From: Hansfordia pulvinata
Taxonomy: Eukaryota > Ascomycota > Sordariomycetes > Xylariales
Length of the DNA: 64,000 bases
Assembly (NCBI GenBank): GCA_006538405.1
Contig: BJKQ01000016.1
Coordinates: 124,001-188,000 of the forward strand
Direction: 5' to 3'
Below the pieces are notes generated by a model. The model saw only the letters and a program-made list of their open reading frames with translations. It made no database searches and was not told the DNA's origin. Of the stretch, positions 36,986 through 50,035 are shown one piece after another (position 1 is the first letter of the stretch; every line of letters begins with the position of its first letter). Position numbers and translations under genes: made by a program.

Positions 36986-38746
36986 ACTTTGATGCCCAGG
37001 ACATTTCCCCATCTGTCTCCCTGGTCTCTTTTCTTGTCAATGCCTTACACTGGACATACCCACCACCGGGAACAAGGACCGCAGCCCTGGATCGCATTCG
37101 TCTCTTATCATAATCACCATCACCACCACCTACCACCATATAAAAAGAAAACCCACAAAGGCCATCGGCGGCATCTTGCCGCCCTGTACGACTAGGATTT
37201 GTTTCCTGATTGGGTCATTTGGTCTCCTCCCGGATAGGACCACCAATACCGGATCTCCATCAGGATTTCCCGTTTATCTGTCATATTATATGCTGCCTCA
37301 GGGCACCCTGCATGCTTCGAACTGGAGAAAGGCCTGGATTTTCCTTGCACTTCTTTGTCGTTTGAGATACCCCAGTACCAAGGAGAGCGTCTTTTTGGAC
37401 TCATGCGCGCACGTTTTAGACTGTGTGCTACCGCGCGAGCGCGATACGACGAAGGCACGAGCGAGTAGAGCTTTTCACGGAATTCATTTACGGACGGACA
37501 AAAGTTGGGATAGTGGACGGGCGCGAGGACGAGACGCATGGTGCACATGCGCACAGCAGCATCTTTCTTCGGGCCCTCTGTCCTTTGGAGGGGCGGATCG
37601 ACTGCTTTTTTGTTTTATGGTTCTCTCTTTCGCGACGGAATATTGTTATTTGGACACGGCAACCGTCGCTGGGCTATGCCCCAGCGCGGCCAACACTTTT
37701 GTTATAATTGGATACACGGAATATTGTGTGGGACTGGACATTTTTGTTTTTGCGCGCCGCAGCGAGCGAGGGCGATGCTTTTTGCTTTTGCTTTTGGCCA
37801 TGAGCGGTGACCGATGGTATCGAGAGGCGTTATCATTTGCGTTGCCGTCTGTGGTGTGCCTTGTGCGCCACATCATCTCAGGGTCTGGAATTCACACTGG
37901 CTGCTTGGATATACCCTTCATTTTAGACTACTTTTCCTTTCTACCACCACCTTTTTCAACTTTACCATAGCAAGCAACAAAAAAATTGGAAAGCGCTTTG
38001 AAATCATTCTTATGCTTCATTCGATACCATAGTGAGCCAGAACTATCTAACTATGAATACCTACTTGTCTGAGGATGGGCTCGGTAATTCCGCTACGCAC
38101 ATCAAGCTGTACTCAACTCGTACGGTGCCGCCTTGGGGCCAAGCCCAGCACAGTCGAGCCCCATGGCACACAAGGCACGAAAAGTCGAAATGGTGCATGC
38201 CAGACACTGGGTCTGACGATGAGGAATGGCATGCGGGCCCCGCAGCCTCTTGCCTATCGTGTCTCGGTACCCCGCTGCCGGAGGGCGGCTTCGCGCGCGA
38301 GCCCGTCGCGATGGTCCCAAGACCAACAGGGCTCTGGACTTGGACTCGTAGGAGGTAAGGTTGGCTCAGTACCTACACTCATGGGTACCTTGGGTACCTA
38401 GCTCCCGCCGCCGGAGTCCCGGCGCTGGAGCTGGAGTGTGGGCCTGGTGCTCAGGGCGAATATTGCCCTGCCCTAAGTGCCTAATAAAGGGGAGGGTCGT
38501 GATGGGACGGACAGTGGGGAGGGAGGTTGAGCATTTGCCTCGTCGACCGACATGGCATGGTTGCCCATCACCACCTGCGAAACGCTCTCTCAGATCTCCA
38601 TTCGTGTCGCAGACAGATCGGCCAGACACTTCCCGCGTTGTCCGCCCGCCCGCCCGCCCGGCGCCCGCCGGACCCCATCGTGACGTTCTCAGAAGAAGTC
38701 TTTGCCCTTTCTTTCTTTTCGCTGTTTTGACCCAGTGGTGAGACTT

Positions 38747-38765
38747 GGGGGGGGGGGGGGGGGGG
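38747..38765. repeat. Poly-G tract (G19)
   Basis: Run of 19 G in non-coding sequence. Confidence 0.9.
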
Positions 38766-39341
38766 AAGGCATTGCGCCGGCAGCTGCAAGCACTTCCCGG
38801 GCTGGGGCTGCTTCGAGATGCGGTCCGAGGACCCTTGGCGCTTTCGTCTCCCGTCTTTTCTTTTCTTTTTTCCTTGTTTCTTTTCTTTTCCCGCCGCCAC
38901 CCCCCTTCCATCCATCCATCACTCACCTTTGGCTTGGGCCAGTCCGCCCGAGGGCAGATGAATACTCGCAGAGGAATCCCCCACGTCCGCCCTTGCTCCC
39001 AACCCCTGTCTTGTCAGGAAAATCCTCCATCCGCTCCTCTCCCCTGGGTAATCCGGATCGAGCAGCGTGTTTTGTCCTCGGAGGAAGGGTGAGCACAGAG
39101 ACAAGAAGAAGAAGCGGGGCCTCGTTTACAAGGTGGTCGTACGGAGTACGCGTAGTCCTCGAGTCGCATGCCCCTGGCCACCTTAGTAATACGAGTACAT
39201 CTCATCCCGTGCTGGGTCCTACGCCTGGCTACTCGTGCGAGTACGTGCGCGTACGTATGCGTAGTCCTCAGGCGCCTTACGTTACGAGGCAGGGATGCGT
39301 CTCCCATCCGGAGCTGTGTTCATTTCCTCTCGGGCTTGGTA

Positions 39342-39367
39342 TGTGTGTGTGTGTGTGTGTGTGTGTG
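39342..39367. repeat. (GT)n microsatellite
   Basis: About 13 uninterrupted TG units. Confidence 0.9.
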
Positions 39368-42300
39368 GTGTTGTGTGAGTACAAGGGTTCCCTCATGTTT
39401 TTCCTTTCTCAGATTTCCTTCTCTCATGCTTTTCCAATACACACCCCGCCTGTCATACCGAAGAGGAGCGGGGACCATATTTCACCAGATGTGTCATGGC
39501 CATGGTGAAATTACTAGTTCGATTTTTCGAAATCGCACAAGTCTGAGAGTGAAAAGAGACGGGCTTCTGGCGCGTGAAAAAAGAAACCCCTGGGTGTGGA
39601 GAGAGGAAGGGCGTGTGTGGTCGCGGCCTTGGGCGGGGGGAAGAAGATACGAGTGACGCGGGCGCGTTGGCTCGGGTTGGGCATCGACGACCGGAAATTG
39701 CAAGTTGCGCGGACTGTCTTTGTTCCCCCCCCCAACACCCCCTCCCTCTTCTGCGCTCGATTCTCCTTTCCAGACTGATCCTTTTTTTCTTTGGTTATAG
39801 GGCCACACCCTTAAATGCTTATTTAGGTACACTCCCTGTCTCCCTCTCTACCGCCCTTTCTCTGCCCCCTAGATTCCGCTGCCTGCCCCGTGCACTGCCT
39901 GGCGCGCGTCTGCGCGCACGCACGCACGCACACGAAAAAAAAAAAAAAAAAAGTGGTCGCACCCGAGGTGCGAAAACATAAAAAAACCACAAAGGGCTTT
40001 GTTTTGACGATTCGGGACACGAGCAGACGGGAGAGCGGGAGGGAACGAGAGGGTGGCGGGGGTGGCCACCTAGGGCAACAAAAACAGGGGCGTCGATCGA
40101 AGGGACTGGCCGAATGAGTCCATGACTTCATACCTCCATTCCCACACTTTGCTGATTTGATTCCTGAAATACCGGGCATACTCATACACAGCCGTGACTG
40201 AGCAGGGCCGACGAGAGGCAACGGGGAGAGACGCGGCGGGAGGGCGGCCAACTCAAGAGCGCGATCGCGTCTGGGCACGGGGAGGCGCTTCGGTCAAACT
40301 CCTCGAGCAGGAGCCAGCAGGGCGGGCCTTTGCGCGACATGGTGATTTAATTTTTGCCCATCGGCCTGTAGGGTGGGTTGCAACGATGAAGATGACCGGT
40401 AAGCAGAAATTGCCATGGTGCCGAGGCGACCGGTACGCCCGTTCACCTCTACCGAGCCCCGTCACGGCTGCTTTTTCCATCGGGATTTTTTCTCTCGTCG
40501 CCCTGTTCCTCTCTCTATGTCTCTCTCTCTCCCTCTCTCCCTGTCTCGTTGGATCCCTCCCTCTTCTGCGACGGGTACGAGTAGGCCTGTCCGAGCTTTG
40601 TTTCGTCCTCGGTATACGCGTGCCCGTAATAGGTACAGGCAGGCAGGCAGCCAGCCACAGAGCACGAGTGATCATCGGTACCGACCTGGTGGCTCACACG
40701 CCCAGGCACCCAGGTTGGGGACACATTCGCAATCCGCGGTGGTCTTGCGCCCGGGCCACCGCACACCTCTTGTCTTGAGAAGCTTTTCACACGGGCTACG
40801 AGCTTTCCTTTTCGAACGGTAAACTGCTCTAGGTCTCCCCCGGGGAGGTACGGAGGGTCGGACAGACCCGCTGTACAAAGCCGCGGTGGCTGGCGGTTGA
40901 TTGATGGTTCTGTGCGCGGTCCCGTCAGGACTGATGAGTGATAATGACTCAGGCGGCCAGCTGACAGGGCCCCGCCGCCCTCGATTGGCCTCGTCAACCG
41001 GCCAGTCGTCCTTTTCCTCATTTCCTCCCCTTTGGTGGTCTGCATTCGTGCGAGACGGAGATCTGCAGGTGCCAGGCCACGCTTTGCCTGGAATCAGGTC
41101 AGGTCAGGGATGCCTTGGCTCGTGCTCCTCCTCGTGGTCCGGGCTCCCGGCGCTGTGGCTCATCGTGTTGGCCCTCGAGGTTCCCAGCACCCATGTCCCA
41201 TGCCCAATGTCCCAAGTGCCAGGGGCCGGGGCCGGGCCCAGGGACAGGGAGCAGGGTCGGGCCCGACGGGTTGTTTGCTGGAGGGCAGCGTGGCCAGCCC
41301 GCTGGTCGACCTACCAGTTAGAGGGCACGTGCGAGGATCGCACCCGCACAGCGCACCAACCGGCACCCGAGAAGTACGTACGAACTGTGGTAGTGACACT
41401 CGCACGAGTGCCTCTGCCAGGTACCTAAGGGGTCGCGGGAAGAGCAGCGCACAAACACGCGGCCACAGCGCGTGCGTCTCGTCTCGTCTCGTCTTGCCGG
41501 CTCAGCGCTGGGCTCGGGTGGCTTTGCGGACCGTGCGTCTTTCCCAAAGCGCTTCTCGTCATGAGGATGTTTCCATTTCGTCGTCGGTGCAAGCTTGGGC
41601 CGGCCGGGATTGATCAGATTGCCAGTGTCTGTCGCAGTCGCCTTGGTCCCGCGATACAACCCTTTCTCCTTCACTTCTGCTTCGTTAGGTACATCACTAT
41701 GTTGCACACGGATAGGTACCTATGTAGGTAGGTATTCAGGAACTTCATACGCATACCTCCTCTCCTGCGCGGGCAGCCGACATCAGATGTGCCATCGACC
41801 CCCACGGAACACGGCGTATAACGTGCGTCCTTGTCGCGCGCGCGCCCTTGCATGACGAAGCGCAGGCCACAGTGTGCGACGTCTTGATCATGCTCCGCCG
41901 TCGACGATCGCGCGGCTGTGCACATGCATTGCACCTCTTCCATCTTACCTTGACTGCCTAATGTTGCTTGTCTACCTCTCTACGTACGGCTGTGAGATCA
42001 GCGGTTCGCCGGGCGGGCTGTACCGGATGACCCTGCATCTCGGATGATGCATTGCAAATGCAGGCCGCGGAGGGTATTCCAAATCCTCGCCAGAGGGAAC
42101 ATCAGTCCGGCCAGAGTTCTGTTTAGGGTGTGATGCTGACCCGAGGACAGGAATGCCGACTGATGCTGCAATTTCAACGGCTCGCGAATGGGTCGATAGG
42201 TAAGTACCTACCTTACCTACCACAAGACACGCCCGCGAGGCACGTGTACCTACCTGGGTTTGAGCCTGCCACTGCCGCAACCACCACGCCACCACAATCG

Positions 42301-45098
42301 ACATCACCACCATTGGAACACTTTCCCATCATCCCCACGCAGGCACACGATCTGTCCGACACGGTGATCCCCAGCGCAGAGACACGCACTGCCGCCTTGA
42401 GACACTCGGCGCCCGTCTCATCTCCCGTGGCGGCCGCACACGCGCAGGCGCAAGCACCCACCCCGACCCGACGCGTCGCACACACCGCGTGCGCGTCGCA
42501 CCACCACCACTACCGCCACATCTCCCACGATCCAGACCGCCGGGCGCCGGCAAGCCCCGCGATCCTGCCGGCGACCGCAAAGGCCGAGTCAGGCCATGCG
42601 CCATCCGGGCCGCGATCTGTCCATTGGCCCCCCGCCAAGACGAGATGGCTCAGATGGGCCGAGTCCGCAGAGAGTGCTTGCATATCCCCATGTCCGCGCC
42701 CGCACGCACCCTCGCACATCCGCTGACACGAGTACAGGCCTGCGAGTATCTGTGCCACCTCCCTGCCCACGAGTACGAGTACCTTGTCAGACGCACTACA
42801 CACGCACGAGTGCGATAGACCAACCAACAGGCACAGGCGGATACTCGTACATACGAGTATCCGCAGACTGGCCGGCCCCCCTGCACCCGACCTCGTCGTC
42901 CAAAAATAGCACCCCCCTCTCTCATCAGCATGACGTCTTGCTGCAAATTGCAACCCCGCACGACCGCCCGCTCGGCTTGCATGCTTGCTGCTCCTTCGGC
43001 GTCGTGCTGCGCCAGCCCTCGCACGTGGGCCCGTCGGTCGCCGTCCATCCCCTCCCAGCAGGCGACGCGCTCGTGCGCCTGCGCCGTCCCCGTCCTGCCG
43101 TCAGTCGCTGGATAATCTGACTCGACTCTGGGGTGACACTCGCGTCGTCTCGCCCGCTCCCCCATCACCACGGGCCGGCGCTCGAGCACCGGCGACCCGT
43201 GCACCCCGGCGCATTCGCTCCCGTCGTGCGTTTTCGGCTGACGCGCCCGGTGGGATTCTCGTCGCGCGTGCCGTCGCAGAATAGGCCTAAGCCGCCGCTG
43301 CCGTCCGTGCGTGAGGGGTTCTTGACCAGCTGCGCGCACGTGCTTGGGCCGAGCGCGCGACCCCGCTCACCAGCGCCCTTCGCATCAAGAACGCATCATC
43401 CCCTCCAGTGTCCCGCGCAGACCCCCCGGCTGTCTGTCTGGAGAGCCAGCAGGCCCGGTCGTTGGTCGCCCGGCACAGCACCCCGTCATGATTCACAGGC
43501 ACGCACCATGACCAGTAGTGCGTGCATCCCAGATGGTGGAAGGCCGGATTGGCTGAGTGGACTTGAGGGTCCAAGTCAGCGCTCATGACTGTAATCAGCA
43601 TCACCACCATTACGAGAAACCGTGGGCACCAGGTAGGACCGCCCGGGCTGGTGGCAATGAAATGTCGTCCAAACGATGGGGCCGAGAGCTGCTTCCTCCG
43701 CTCTCTCTCTCTCTCTACGCCCACTCCCCCTCCATCAGCGCTCGGGAATCTCCCCTCCCTCTCCCCCCTCACCCTTCCCACCAGGAGCCACCCGGCTGCG
43801 CGGTAACAAGGGAGGGGGCCGAAAATTGGACGGACTGTATGGATCTGGCACTTGGCTAGTTCCCGTCACCCTAATCAACGCGCTTACGGGCCATCTTAGT
43901 CTCATCTGCCTGTGGTCAGATTCCCATCTTGCCCTCCCCTCCCCCCTTTCAGCCCTCCCTGCCTGGGGGGCAGACAGAAGGCCATGGGCAGGTTTAGCGG
44001 TTCCAGGGGCCGGCGACGCACGCGGCGTCCGCAGGATCGACCGCCTGTCCGAAACCTAGTCCGCCCCCCCTTCCGACGACCGACCCCATCATAAGCGCTC
44101 CGTCCCCCATCAGCCGCGCGACGGACGCCGGTGCGCCCTCTTCGCTGCCACCCAGCCCTTCCGGCCCGGTCAGCCACGAGGTGGAGGGGTCGGGAGGCGG
44201 CGCACCGTAGGCTGCAACTCTGGAAGACCATGAACCGCCCACTTACATTACTCAGCGATGCAAGACACCAAGGCACCCGCCGACGTGCGAGGCTGAGGAC
44301 TACGAGTATTTCCAGTGCAAGGAGTCCTGAATGGACTGCTGCTGCATGGCGTCCGATCTGCAACATCGGCTAGTCTGCCAGCGATATGGCTCCGGCGTAG
44401 CACCTATTTACCAGATGACGACAGAGGTCAAGGCATTGTCGACCTCCATCTCTGGCGTACGAGTACGCACTTCCAGCTCCTCGTTCCGACAGCAGCCCTC
44501 GCCTGGGGTGGGAGCGTCAACACCCACCCGTCACCCCACAGGCCAGGCTGCATCTGCGTATGATTGCTCGTGCGTAGGCCGAGAGGCCAGATGTGAATCC
44601 CGTACTGTAGCTGCGCCCTCGATGCGTATCATCGTAGGGCTGGGCCGCGGCCGCCGAGGAGCACCCCAGCCGCCTGTCTTGTCCTCCTCTCCCGTCCTCT
44701 TACCTGATGTTTTCTATATTTAGTGTTCTGTATAGTCAGCATGCGGGGCGAGGCGGGGTTGCACTGCATCTACCGGCAGCCCAGCCCGCGAGGGAAAGGA
44801 CCCTGCTTTAGCTTAGCCGCCACCCTCCTCTTCGTAGCTTTCTGTTCGTGGCCCTCCCCTTTTTCGTACACCCCCCGTTGCACCTGCGTGACGGGTGACG
44901 AGGCTGAGGAGGGAGGGGTGGCGGGTGGCGGCAGGCAGACACGACAGGCTACACAAGCGACACGTTGAGAGCCTCTCCCTTCCTTTTTCCTTCAGGGGGC
45001 CGTACAGGGAGTCAAGAGACGCGGTGAAGAAGTGTAAAGTCAACCACGCCCCCAAATACCGGTCTGGGTTTGGCCGTGTCAAGGGCGGAGGGCTCTCC

Positions 45099-45120
45099 GG
45101 GGGGGGGGGGGGGGGGGGGG
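45099..45120. repeat. Poly-G tract (G22)
   Basis: Run of 22 G; further G tracts lie at 45472-45484 (G13) and 46058-46073 (G16). Confidence 0.9.
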
Positions 45121-46335
45121 CAGGACGAAGCAGGGGCTGCGGGCAGACAGAACGAACGGCCCGATTCAAGATGGCAGCGCTCAGCGCCAGGCTCAAACCC
45201 AGTAGACCTGCCGCGACGCCCCTCGGTTCGTCGATCGATAGCTGGTCCGCGATATTGGATACGTCCGTTCTCTGGTTCTCGGGCCCAGCCCTCGTGTTCC
45301 GCTCCGTCTCGAGGAGAGGAGAGGGGCGAGGCGTGTCGTTACACAAGGTGAGGCGACGGCGCTTTATTATACGCATCCCCAAGCATTGCTTTCCTGCGAG
45401 AGATGTGAGTGTCGAAAGGGGGGCTCTTGATCTACGGAAATCACCTGTCGCGCCGCTTGGAGGGAGGGGGAGGGGGGGGGGGGGTGTAGGGGGGGGCGGG
45501 CTACCCGTACCTCTCCGAGTGTCCATCTTCGCGGTAGGCCTGTAACTTAAAGTTAAAGCCTAGTGTTGAAATTGCCCGTCTGACGGCTTTCAAACTTGAG
45601 ATGATCAATGATCAACACCTCGCACAGTTGAGGCCTCGGTCTAATCTGGTGCTCAATCCCGTCCTGGACTCGGCGCTCAGAAGGGGTGCGTGCATCGAGG
45701 TCTCCTCTCACCTGTGTCCATAGCCCCAACGCGACGTGAGCCCGAGCCAGGCTGTGAATGCAAATCAGAGGTGACAAACGGGCCAAAGTGCTATCGGGCT
45801 CTCAACGAAGATGGGACGTAATCGACTCTACCTACTTACGGGCGCTTCGCCGTGTGGGGCCTGAGCTAAAGAGCTTACCTACCCCTAAACTAAGGGGGGC
45901 TTCTCTTGCCTCGCTTCTTGAGGCCCAGTGTCTGCTTTGAGATGAGTCGACCAGCGTATCAGAGCTGTTGGGGTTTGTGTGAACCCGCGGGAGAACCGAC
46001 TCTCTGTCAGCGGCGCGGGGCGTCCCGCCGTGGCGTTCAACCTTGGTCGACAGGCCTGGGGGGGGGGGGGGGGACGAGAGGGATGTTGGGCTCAGCCAGG
46101 GAAGAACCCTGGCATCAACAGCGAAGCGGAGGCTCAAACAGAGCAAGTAGGCAGAGCTTGTTCTCTTCAAGCCGCCCCCCGTTCCAAGCAGAGAACGCAC
46201 GCGCGCGCGGCCTTCGTCTGCTCCGTTCGCTTGTTCCGCTTCCCTTCGTGACCTGACACTTGCCTCAAGAGTCTGACGGGGAAGATTGGGCGGCCTTGCG
46301 CGGGGACGTGTTGCGCCAGGTCTGTCTGCCTCTCG

Positions 46336-46362
46336 CCCCCCCCCCCCCCCCCCCCCCCCCCC
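46336..46362. repeat. Poly-C tract (C27)
   Basis: Longest homopolymer in the window, in non-coding DNA upstream of the 3' end of the coiled-coil gene. Confidence 0.9.
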
Positions 46363-47090
46363 TTTTCCCTGCATCGCCCTTCCGAAAAGGTGGCCCTCGT
46401 TTGGGGGTGTGCTTCTCGAGGCGCCCCGCGACCGCAGCCCGCCACGGCGGCTGATATGGAACTCGCTTGCGTGCCTGCAACTACCTTACGTGTGCGGGGC
46501 GACAAAGGGACCGCCCAATGGAGCAGATTCAAAAGTAGGCCCTCATGCGTGGTCAATGTTAACCCGTACCGACGACTATGAAACGCGGGGCCAGTCCACT
46601 TGCTCAGACTGATAGCAACCTTGTCATTTCACACACATGACGTGGACAAGTATCTTTTCTCTGTGGCGCGCGCAAAAAAAAAGACAGAGTTGGGGATGGT
46701 GTTCATAATCTTCATTGATCTCGTTTCATCTCGTCTCGCTACACGGAAGCCGGAAAAGCTGGCGGGCTTTTTGCGCATCATTCTCGAAGGAACTCGCTAA
46801 AGGATGGGTAACTCATAAGCAGTACGTTAAAGGGGAAAGAAGAAAAAGAAAAAAGAAAAACACAAACTGGGCAGCGGTTCCTCGACATCCTTCCTACTTG
46901 ACAACAACTGATCTGTTCCGGCACATCGCAGGCGCTGCTCGTCTCGCACCTGCCAACAGTGATGCTTGCTGCTTTGAGCAATGGCTCTGTCTTCGTCCAG
47001 TCCCATAGCATTGAAGACACGCCGGCCAACGAACCAGAGACGACGAAGGATCGGACCCTCCCCAACAACCCACCCACGGCAGGCGAGTAC

Positions 47091-48457
47091 CTACTTGGGC
47101 TCGGCAGGAGGAGGATTGTCGGTCGACGTCCTGGGGAGACCGGCGCTGGCGGCGCTCTCGCCGACCTTGACCTCGTCTTCGGGAACGCCAATGGCAATGC
47201 TGCCAGTGGTGCTGAGGGAGCTGGCGGCGCGCTCGAGCCCGGGGCCCCCGGCGGGGTTGCCGGGCCTGCGCTCCTCGCGCCTGTCGCCGGCGATGCTGGC
47301 GCCCCCGGCGCCGCGGACGACGCTGACGCTGGCCGTGGTGCTGATGCTGGCGCTCCGGCTGTGGCGGCCGGCGTCGCTCTCGCGGCGCGAGCGGACCATG
47401 CGCTCGAGCTCCTTGATGCGGCGCTTCAGGCTCTCGTTCTCGCGCTTGGCGGTGTCGAGCTCCTGCCGGTAGTGGGCCGTCTCCTCGTAGCGCAGGGTCG
47501 CCGGCATGAGGCCCGGGGACATCTCCGAGCCCGGGGTGGCGGCGGTGGTGCTGGGGTTCGACGAGGGTGGCCGCCGCCCCGGGGCACGCCGGCGTAGTCG
47601 CCGTAGAGGAAGCCGTGGGGCGGCTGGGTGTAAGAGCCCGAGGCCGGGGTCATGCTGGGGAACGAGGGGCCGGGCGAGTGGTTGCGGCTGCGGTGCGAGG
47701 TCGTGCTGTTCTGCCTGCTCATCGAGGTGGCGCCCCGGGGGTGGCGGGCGGCCTCGAGGACGGAGGCGGCGTTGCCGGAGTGAGACTGGGGGATGGGGAT
47801 GGCGATGGGGGCCGAGGAGGAGTTGTGGTGCGTCAAGCTGCGGGAGCTGGTGCTGGAGCTGGTGCGCTGGTGACGGCGGTCGGCGCTCGTGGAAGGCAGA
47901 GGGAAGCCCGGGCCGGAGAGGAGGTGGGTGTCGGTGAAGGAGGAGGCATGTTCCGCATTGGTGGAGGCGCTCGCCGAGGACGTGTTGGAGGCGACGGACG
48001 AGTTGTGGGCGGCGCGCAGCAGGGAAAGATCGCGCGTCAGGCGGTTGACCTGGAGGGGAGCATTAGAGAGCGACGGGCAAGAGAGGGGACGAGGGAGGCA
48101 ACGAACGAGGAGCTCCTGCTCGTGCTCGAGCTGGGAATGAAGATCAGCCGCAGTGAGAGGCTTGGGGTGGCGTATGGGACCGGGGCCAGAGGCGGCGGCG
48201 GCGGCGGCGGCGGCCGAGGCCGATTCCTGCGGGGCGACGGGGTTGACGCCGGGCACTGGCGGAGGGTTCATGGGGAGGGGACCGGCGGCCCCGGTCGACG
48301 AGTTGGCAAGGCCGGGCTGGTTGGAAGGCAGGATGTCGATGTCAATGTCGTGAGCAGACCGAGCGGCAGCCGGGCCCGGCATCGGGACCGGAGCCGGGGC
48401 GGTGGCGGAAGTGGCAGCGGCATGCTGCGGGGCGTCGGCGGGCGCGGGGGCCGACAT
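47091..48457 (-). CDS. Conserved coiled-coil protein of unknown function; frame broken once
   Basis: The gene has two exons: 48457-48107 and 48049-47091. The 57-nt intron (48050-48106) starts GTTCGT, ends CAG, and is in phase 0; it would otherwise read through. The N-terminal half is Ala/Pro/Ser-rich with DIDIDILPS, VPGVNPVAPQES and a short helix LHSQLEHEQELL that continues across the splice into VNRLTRDLSLLRAA. The C terminus holds a strong coiled coil (ETAHYRQELDTAKRENESLK, then RRIKELERMV) and ends with VPEDEVKVGESAASAGLPR. This arrangement is known to me from Sordariomycete proteins without assigned function. Between GDYAGVPRGGG and PSSNPSTTAATPGSEMSPG (about 47550) the frame jumps by one base in a G/C-rich run. 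One extra base there gives about 436 aa and agrees with the stop at 47091. There is no bZIP basic region before the coil. Confidence 0.75.
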
Positions 48458-50035
48458 GGCGGGGAGAGGGACAAGGACGACGACGCGGCGAGAGGGGCAG
48501 AGAGGCTGGTGCTGAGCCAGGCCGGGCGGCCGCGGGCGTTGCGGCGAGGAGTCGGTCGTCAGCCACGAGGTTGAGCGACAGGTCGATGGGGACTGGGGGT
48601 GGACGTGGACGCGGCGCGCGGAGCAGTGGGGTGGGCGGACTATGTGAAGCTGCACAGCAGATATACCCCGGGAGACGAGGAGCGCGAGGTTGTCGGGTTG
48701 GGCGGTGCTGTCGGTGGCGGCAGAGTGAGGGCTTGACGCAGCGAGGGCCTCAGCGAATGTTGGTTGATGATGGTGATGGTCAGAAGATCAGGTTCGCGAG
48801 GTTGTACCGGGCAGAGGTGGACGACGGCCTCCGGTGTGAACCTACCTGTGGGAGTGCGCCCGTTGCACAGAGGCCACCCGCCTGTATCCGCCGCCTGTGG
48901 ACCTGACGCCCAGGGGCGTTGAGATGGAGGGATGCGATGCGATACTTGGTGATGCTACCGATTTCTGGTGGGGGCCCTTGTACTTGGACCTCGACCTGCC
49001 CGGTACCCCGCGTTCTCCACCTCCTGCATAACGAGAAGCTGCCATTGGCATGTAGGGTACCTAATCCTTGACTCTGAAGATATTGACGGTAGGTACCGGG
49101 GATGGCATGAGCAACAACAGCCAACAATAGTAGGAACAACAACCATGCCAACTCGGCACACCGACCATTTCTCTGTGGAATCTCACTTGGCTAAGGCTCC
49201 ATGTGGAGAAGCCCGACAAAGGTTGGTCAGAATGCTTCGAAGCTGCGCAGGTAACGTATTGACATGTTAGCTGTATCTGACGAGGATCCCGGGAGGGAGG
49301 AGGTCGCAGTTGATGTCCTGATGGGAAGATAAAGCCGAGCCCCGATCAGCACCATTGAGCAAAAAAGAGCAGCACGAAGGGTATTGAATCTGCAGCATCC
49401 GGAGACGATGAACCATCGCAACCGGAGGCTTGATCTGATCGCCAACCCGCACACGAAGCGCTAACACGACGCTAGAGAGAGCAACCTGGAATGCCGGGAC
49501 CGCCCCTCAACCCACCCCATATTCAAATCAAAATATAGGTACGCAATGTCAGAGAATGGCCAACGCCAGTCCTCCTTTCTCTGCGTGGCATGCCAGGGGC
49601 CAATCGCTCAACATGTTCGTCGACCAGCTTTGGAGGGGCGAAGAGCATTGAATGCCCCGGCTGGGTTCGCTCTACCCACCCCGAGAGAGGATCGCAGCAT
49701 GTGACAAGAATTTGATCACTAGGTACAATAACGCTCCAGCAAACGACAAAGTTCTAAGAGCCTGGTTTATGCAACCGAGGCCCCTTGTCACCACAATTCC
49801 GGGCTTGCCCAGCCACGCGCGCTTCGATGTTCTGCTTGGCCCATCTCCCCTGTCCCCCCTTTACAGGTTCTCGTGTGGCGTTTCCGACACTAGAAGCCCT
49901 GCGGCTGCTTCTCCTTCTCCTTCTTCTTCTGCCCTTACTGGGCAGACACAACGAGACCCCGATGAACCACCACTTCCGGATCAACGCTGAATCACCAACC
50001 AAGGTTGTCCCGCTGCGCTCCGTGCCGCGTACGCC
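48458..50035. other. Intergenic region between the coiled-coil gene and the P450
   Basis: It holds the promoter and leader of the coiled-coil gene and the 3' flank of the P450. No gene seen. A TATTCAAATCAAAATATAGG A/T-rich patch lies near 49518. Confidence 0.5.

Larger units (their letters stand above)
36986..47090. other. 10-kb non-coding stretch
   Basis: The first kilobase is T-rich and looks like the 3' UTR of the preceding gene; a 264-aa open frame in it (37176-37970) is rejected. No other gene could be supported. The region is rich in homopolymer G/C tracts (38747, 45099, 45472, 46058, 46336), carries a GT array, seven octamers of the TACGAGTA family and most of the TAGGTACCTA palindromes. 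Confidence 0.5.

Noticed and set aside
37176..37970. 264-aa Leu/Phe/Cys-rich frame after the 'gp1'-like gene
   Set aside because: T-rich DNA typical of a 3' UTR; no membrane-protein pattern beyond what the T content gives.
42130..42726. 198-aa His/Thr/Pro-rich frame
   Set aside because: Arises from a CAC/CCA-rich stretch with no consistent domain.
9862..47090. RIP-degraded transposons as content of the gene deserts
   Set aside because: RIP would leave A/T-rich, TpA-rich DNA; these regions stay GC-rich with many G/C tracts, and no long terminal or inverted repeats were seen by eye.
46959..47597. 212-aa plus-strand Ala/Gly-rich frame
   Set aside because: Shadow of the C-terminal exon of the coiled-coil gene on the minus strand.
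47567..48574. 335-aa plus-strand Gly/Arg-rich frame
   Set aside because: Antisense shadow of the coiled-coil gene; the minus strand has the conserved motifs and a valid intron.
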